From CAVXJN01 sp963762165 (GTDB lineage: Bacteria > Pseudomonadota > Gammaproteobacteria > JASBUN01), in NCBI GenBank assembly GCA_963762165.1, contig CAVXJN010000003.1, forward strand, positions 124,001 through 188,000: 64,000 nucleotides of DNA, read 5' to 3'. Below, one piece after another: positions 61,359 through 64,000 of this stretch (the stretch's first letter is position 1; each line of letters begins with the position of its first letter). The notes below the pieces were generated by a model that had not been told where the DNA came from, ran no database searches, and saw only the letters and a list, made by a program, of their open reading frames with translations. The position numbers were made by a program, and so were the translations under genes.

Positions 61359-62863
61359 CCAACCGCAATCTATACGCATTATTCCAGAGCCGCTTCCCGA
61401 CGGACCGCAGCCGCACATTTCTCGAAACCGAGTCCGGCGAGCGGTATAGCTACGACGACCTGGAACGCCACAGCGCGGCCATTGCCGACTATCTGAGCGG
61501 CCTCGGCATTGCCAAGGGAGACCGGGTCGCCGCCCAGGTCGACAAATCTCCACAAGCCCTGTTCCTGTACTTGGGCTGCCTGCGTGCGGGCTTCATTTAC
61601 CTGCCGCTCAACACCGCCTATCTGGAAAGCGAACTCGACTATTTTCTGGGCAACGCCGAACCGTCGGCCATCGTGTGCCGACCGGAATCCAACGCCGCCA
61701 TTCAAAAGCTAGCCGATGCCCACGGCGTTGCCCACGTGCTGACCCTGGACCGCAGCGGCCAAGGTAGTCTGCGCGACGGGGTGGATGGGGCGGCGGCGGA
61801 GTTTGTGCCGCGCCAGTGCGACGCCGACGACGTCGCGGTGATCATCTACACCTCCGGTACCACGGGTCGCCCCAAGGGGGCCATGATCAGTCATGGCAAC
61901 CTCGCTGCCAACGGGTTGGCTTTGCACCAGGCTTGGGCGTGGACGGAAAAGGACGTGCTGCTGCATGCGCTGCCGCTATTCCATATCCACGGGTTGTTCG
62001 TCGCCTGCCACTGCGTGCTGCTCAACGGTACCGGAATGCTGTTCGTGTCCAAGTTTCATGTGCCGACATTGCGCAAGCTGCTGCCGCGGGCGACGATCAT
62101 GATGGGCGTGCCGACGTTTTACACCCGCCTGCTTGGCGACCCCGACTTCAACCGCGACGATTGCCGCAACATTCGTCTATTCATCTCCGGGTCGGCGCCC
62201 TTGCTGGAACAAACCTTCGAGGAATTCCAGAATCGTACCGGGCATACCATTCTCGAACGCTACGGCATGACCGAAACCGGGATGAATGCGTCCAATCCGG
62301 TGGACGGTGAACGCATCCCGGGCACCGTCGGCTTCCCCCTGCCGGGCGTGACGCTGCGCGCGGTCGATGACCGCGACCAGCCGCTGCCGGCTGGCGAAGT
62401 CGGCCAGTTGCAGGTCAAGGGCGACAACGTGTTCCAAGGCTATTGGCGCATGCCGGAAAAGAGCGCCGAGGAATTCACCGCCGACGGCTTTTTCCGCACC
62501 GGCGATCTAGGCAAAATCGATTCCAAAGGCTATGTCTCCATTGTCGGCCGGGCCAAGGATCTGGTCATCAGCGGCGGCTACAACGTTTACCCCAAGGAAG
62601 TGGAGACGTTCGTCGACGAACTCGACGGCGTGCTAGAGTCGGCGGTAATCGGCCTGCCCCATGCCGATTTCGGCGAAATGGTGGCGGCAGTGATCGTGCC
62701 GCGGGCGAACAGCCAACTTGATGAACAACAGATCATCAATACGTTGAAGCAACGACTGGCAGGATATAAGGTCCCGAAACGAATATTCTTTGTCGAATCC
62801 CTGCCACGCAATACCATGGGAAAAGTACAGAAAAAAGCGTTACGAGAACAATTCAGCGACTGA
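61355..62863 (+). CDS. matB: Malonyl-CoA synthetase
   Basis: A 502-residue ANL-superfamily ligase that joins malonate and CoA using ATP. Motifs are IIYTSGTTGRPKGAMISHGNL (P-loop), YGMTETGMNASNP, the FRTGDLGKIDSKGYVSIVGRAKDLVISGGYNVYPKEVE hinge block, and the catalytic Lys in PRNTMGKVQKKALR. MatB-type features include the Arg in ERYGMTETGMN. The start is GTG 61355 unless the upstream ATG is used. It works with MatA to turn malonate into acetyl-CoA. Confidence 0.93.
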   Translation: MTNRNLYALFQSRFPTDRSRTFLETESGERYSYDDLERHSAAIADYLSGLGIAKGDRVAAQVDKSPQALFLYLGCLRAGFIYLPLNTAYLESELDYFLGNAEPSAIVCRPESNAAIQKLADAHGVAHVLTLDRSGQGSLRDGVDGAAAEFVPRQCDADDVAVIIYTSGTTGRPKGAMISHGNLAANGLALHQAWAWTEKDVLLHALPLFHIHGLFVACHCVLLNGTGMLFVSKFHVPTLRKLLPRATIMMGVPTFYTRLLGDPDFNRDDCRNIRLFISGSAPLLEQTFEEFQNRTGHTILERYGMTETGMNASNPVDGERIPGTVGFPLPGVTLRAVDDRDQPLPAGEVGQLQVKGDNVFQGYWRMPEKSAEEFTADGFFRTGDLGKIDSKGYVSIVGRAKDLVISGGYNVYPKEVETFVDELDGVLESAVIGLPHADFGEMVAAVIVPRANSQLDEQQIINTLKQRLAGYKVPKRIFFVESLPRNTMGKVQKKALREQFSD

Positions 62864-63203
62864 TGCGCGGCTGCGCGGCGAACGCAGAGCCGCCCCGCGC
62901 AGGAATCTTCAAGTTGTCGTGCGGCGCTCTCGGGCCGCACACCCGGTCGCGGGCAGCCAATTCTACATCGCTCGCTGCACGCGGCCGGTCGACCCTGCTG
63001 GTCAGGGAATGCCGGGGTGGACAATCACAGGCATGGCTGCCAAAGGCCGGGACCGGCCGCCGCGGTGTGCACACCAAATACCGCCGGCTGCAGTCGCGGT
63101 TGCGAAGGTGGCTTTGGCCTTGCGCATAGTGGGATCCAACCGCCTCGACTAGATTGAGCGATGTACCGCGTAACAACGCGCATTAAAAGAAGGGAGCAGA
63201 GCT
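62864..63203. other. Intergenic stretch between matB and the ABC binding protein gene
   Basis: About 340 GC-rich bases with several short inverted repeats (CGCGGC-type) but no stem with a T tract and no supported gene. It presumably holds the promoter of the downstream gene. Confidence 0.5.
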
Positions 63204-64000
63204 ATGGCTGACAATAAAGACGACGATACCCCCGAAAACAAAAACAATTGGACCCGCCGACGCATCTTGAAAACCGGCGTGGCAACCGCGATTGCCGCTG
63301 GCGTAGGCCCCATGTTCTTCGTTCGTAACGCCTGGGCGGAAGAATCCATCGGCACCTTCCCTGTGAAAGGTTCGACGGTCAAATTCGGCTTCAATGTACC
63401 GCAAACCGGCGCCTATGCCGATGAAGGCGCCGACGAGCTTCGTGCCTACAAGCTGGCCGTCAAGCACCTCAACGAAGGCGGCGGCATGCTTGAAACCATG
63501 AAACCGAGTTCGTTGAAGGGCAGCGGCGTTCTGGGCAAGAAGGTCGATTTCGTGGTCGGCGACACCCAGACCAACCCCGACGCCGCCCGCACCAGCGCCC
63601 GTCGCATGATCGAGCGCGACCGGGTGATCATGTTCGGCGGCGGCTCCTCCAGTGCCGTTGCGATCGCGCAGCAGTACCTGGCGCAGGACATGGGCGTGAT
63701 CTTCATGTGCGGCCTGACCCACTCCAACGACACCACGGGTAAAGACCGGCGCCGTTACGGCTTCCGCCACTTTTTCAACGCCTATATGAGCGGCAAAGCC
63801 CTCGGTCCGGTGCTCGCCAAGGCCTATGGCAAGGACCGGCGTGCGTTCCACCTCACCGCCGACTACACCTGGGGCCACACCCAGTACCAGTCGATCAAGG
63901 AATTTACCGAGAAACAGGGCTGGACCACGGTCAACAACATCATGACTCCGTTGGGCACCACGGACTATTCCCAGTTCCTGACCGCAGTTCTCAATTCCGA
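63204..64000 (+). CDS. Tat-exported branched-chain amino acid/urea-type ABC substrate-binding protein, partial
   Basis: The gene runs off the window end; 265 codons are visible. It starts at ATG 63204 after GAAGGGAG. A long polar N-region precedes the twin-arginine motif RRRILKTG and a hydrophobic segment ending near RNAWAEE, so folded export by Tat is predicted. The mature part is a type I periplasmic binding fold (VKFGFNVPQTGAYADEGADELRAYKLAVKHLNEGGG, then ARTSARRMIERDRVIMFGGGSSSAVAIAQQYL). Ligand could be an amino acid, urea or amide. Confidence 0.88.
   Translation, partial: MADNKDDDTPENKNNWTRRRILKTGVATAIAAGVGPMFFVRNAWAEESIGTFPVKGSTVKFGFNVPQTGAYADEGADELRAYKLAVKHLNEGGGMLETMKPSSLKGSGVLGKKVDFVVGDTQTNPDAARTSARRMIERDRVIMFGGGSSSAVAIAQQYLAQDMGVIFMCGLTHSNDTTGKDRRRYGFRHFFNAYMSGKALGPVLAKAYGKDRRAFHLTADYTWGHTQYQSIKEFTEKQGWTTVNNIMTPLGTTDYSQFLTAVLNS

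Overview
The window is GC-rich chromosomal DNA, most likely from a gammaproteobacterium that denitrifies and handles reduced sulfur. The lineage call rests on the yggS-proC-yggT-yggU block, a split B12-dependent ribonucleotide reductase (nrdJa/nrdJb) and heme-d1 genes in the Pseudomonas order. No rRNA, tRNA, CRISPR array, prophage or intact insertion sequence was seen.

Layout. 0-24 kb holds housekeeping and stress genes: yggS-proC-yggT-yggU, a dynamin-like GTPase, a phosphonate-type binding protein fused by overlap to a GGDEF/EAL gene, an HU protein, nrdJab with two NrdR-box-like sites, an hsp20-hsp20-degQ operon behind a sigma32-like promoter, a stand-alone receiver, an orphan CbbQ/NorQ-type ATPase, an OmpA lipoprotein, an antiporter and an FHA protein. 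24.2-30.1 kb holds a ykgJ remnant, an AT-richer gap and soeABC, a membrane sulfite dehydrogenase of the DMSO reductase family. 30.2-32.7 kb holds a CarH-like B12-binding MerR regulator, with a lipoprotein gene and a broken pagL downstream and a fasciclin gene diverging from it.

32.7-52.5 kb is a denitrification super-cluster on the minus strand. In transcription order it reads dnr, norC, norB, norE, norF, norQ, a membrane gene, a CcoG/NapH-like ferredoxin gene, norD, a membrane gene, a NosR/NirI-like gene, then nirS-nirE-nirC-nirF-nirD-nirL-nirG-nirH-nirJ-cytochrome-nirN. Four 14-bp FNR/DNR-type boxes lie before norC, the nirI unit, nirS and dnr, so one regulator probably controls the whole set. 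Nitrite would be reduced to NO by cytochrome cd1 and NO to N2O by cNOR. No nitrous oxide or nitrate reductase is inside the window.

52.5-56.2 kb carries a thioredoxin-like gene, a PAS-GGDEF-EAL protein paired with a MetOD1-type domain protein, and a TauE-like permease. 56.2-62.9 kb is a malonate utilisation locus: TRAP transporter dctPQM, malonyl-CoA decarboxylase matA, a GntR regulator, and divergent malonyl-CoA synthetase matB. The window ends inside a Tat-exported ABC substrate-binding protein gene.

Quality note: at least eight genes carry reading-frame breaks (the GGDEF/EAL gene, ykgJ, soeA, soeB, soeC, pagL, dctQ, gntR). In most, a one-base change in a short homopolymer would restore the known family sequence. 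This looks more like consensus error than mass gene death, though pagL and ykgJ show heavier damage.
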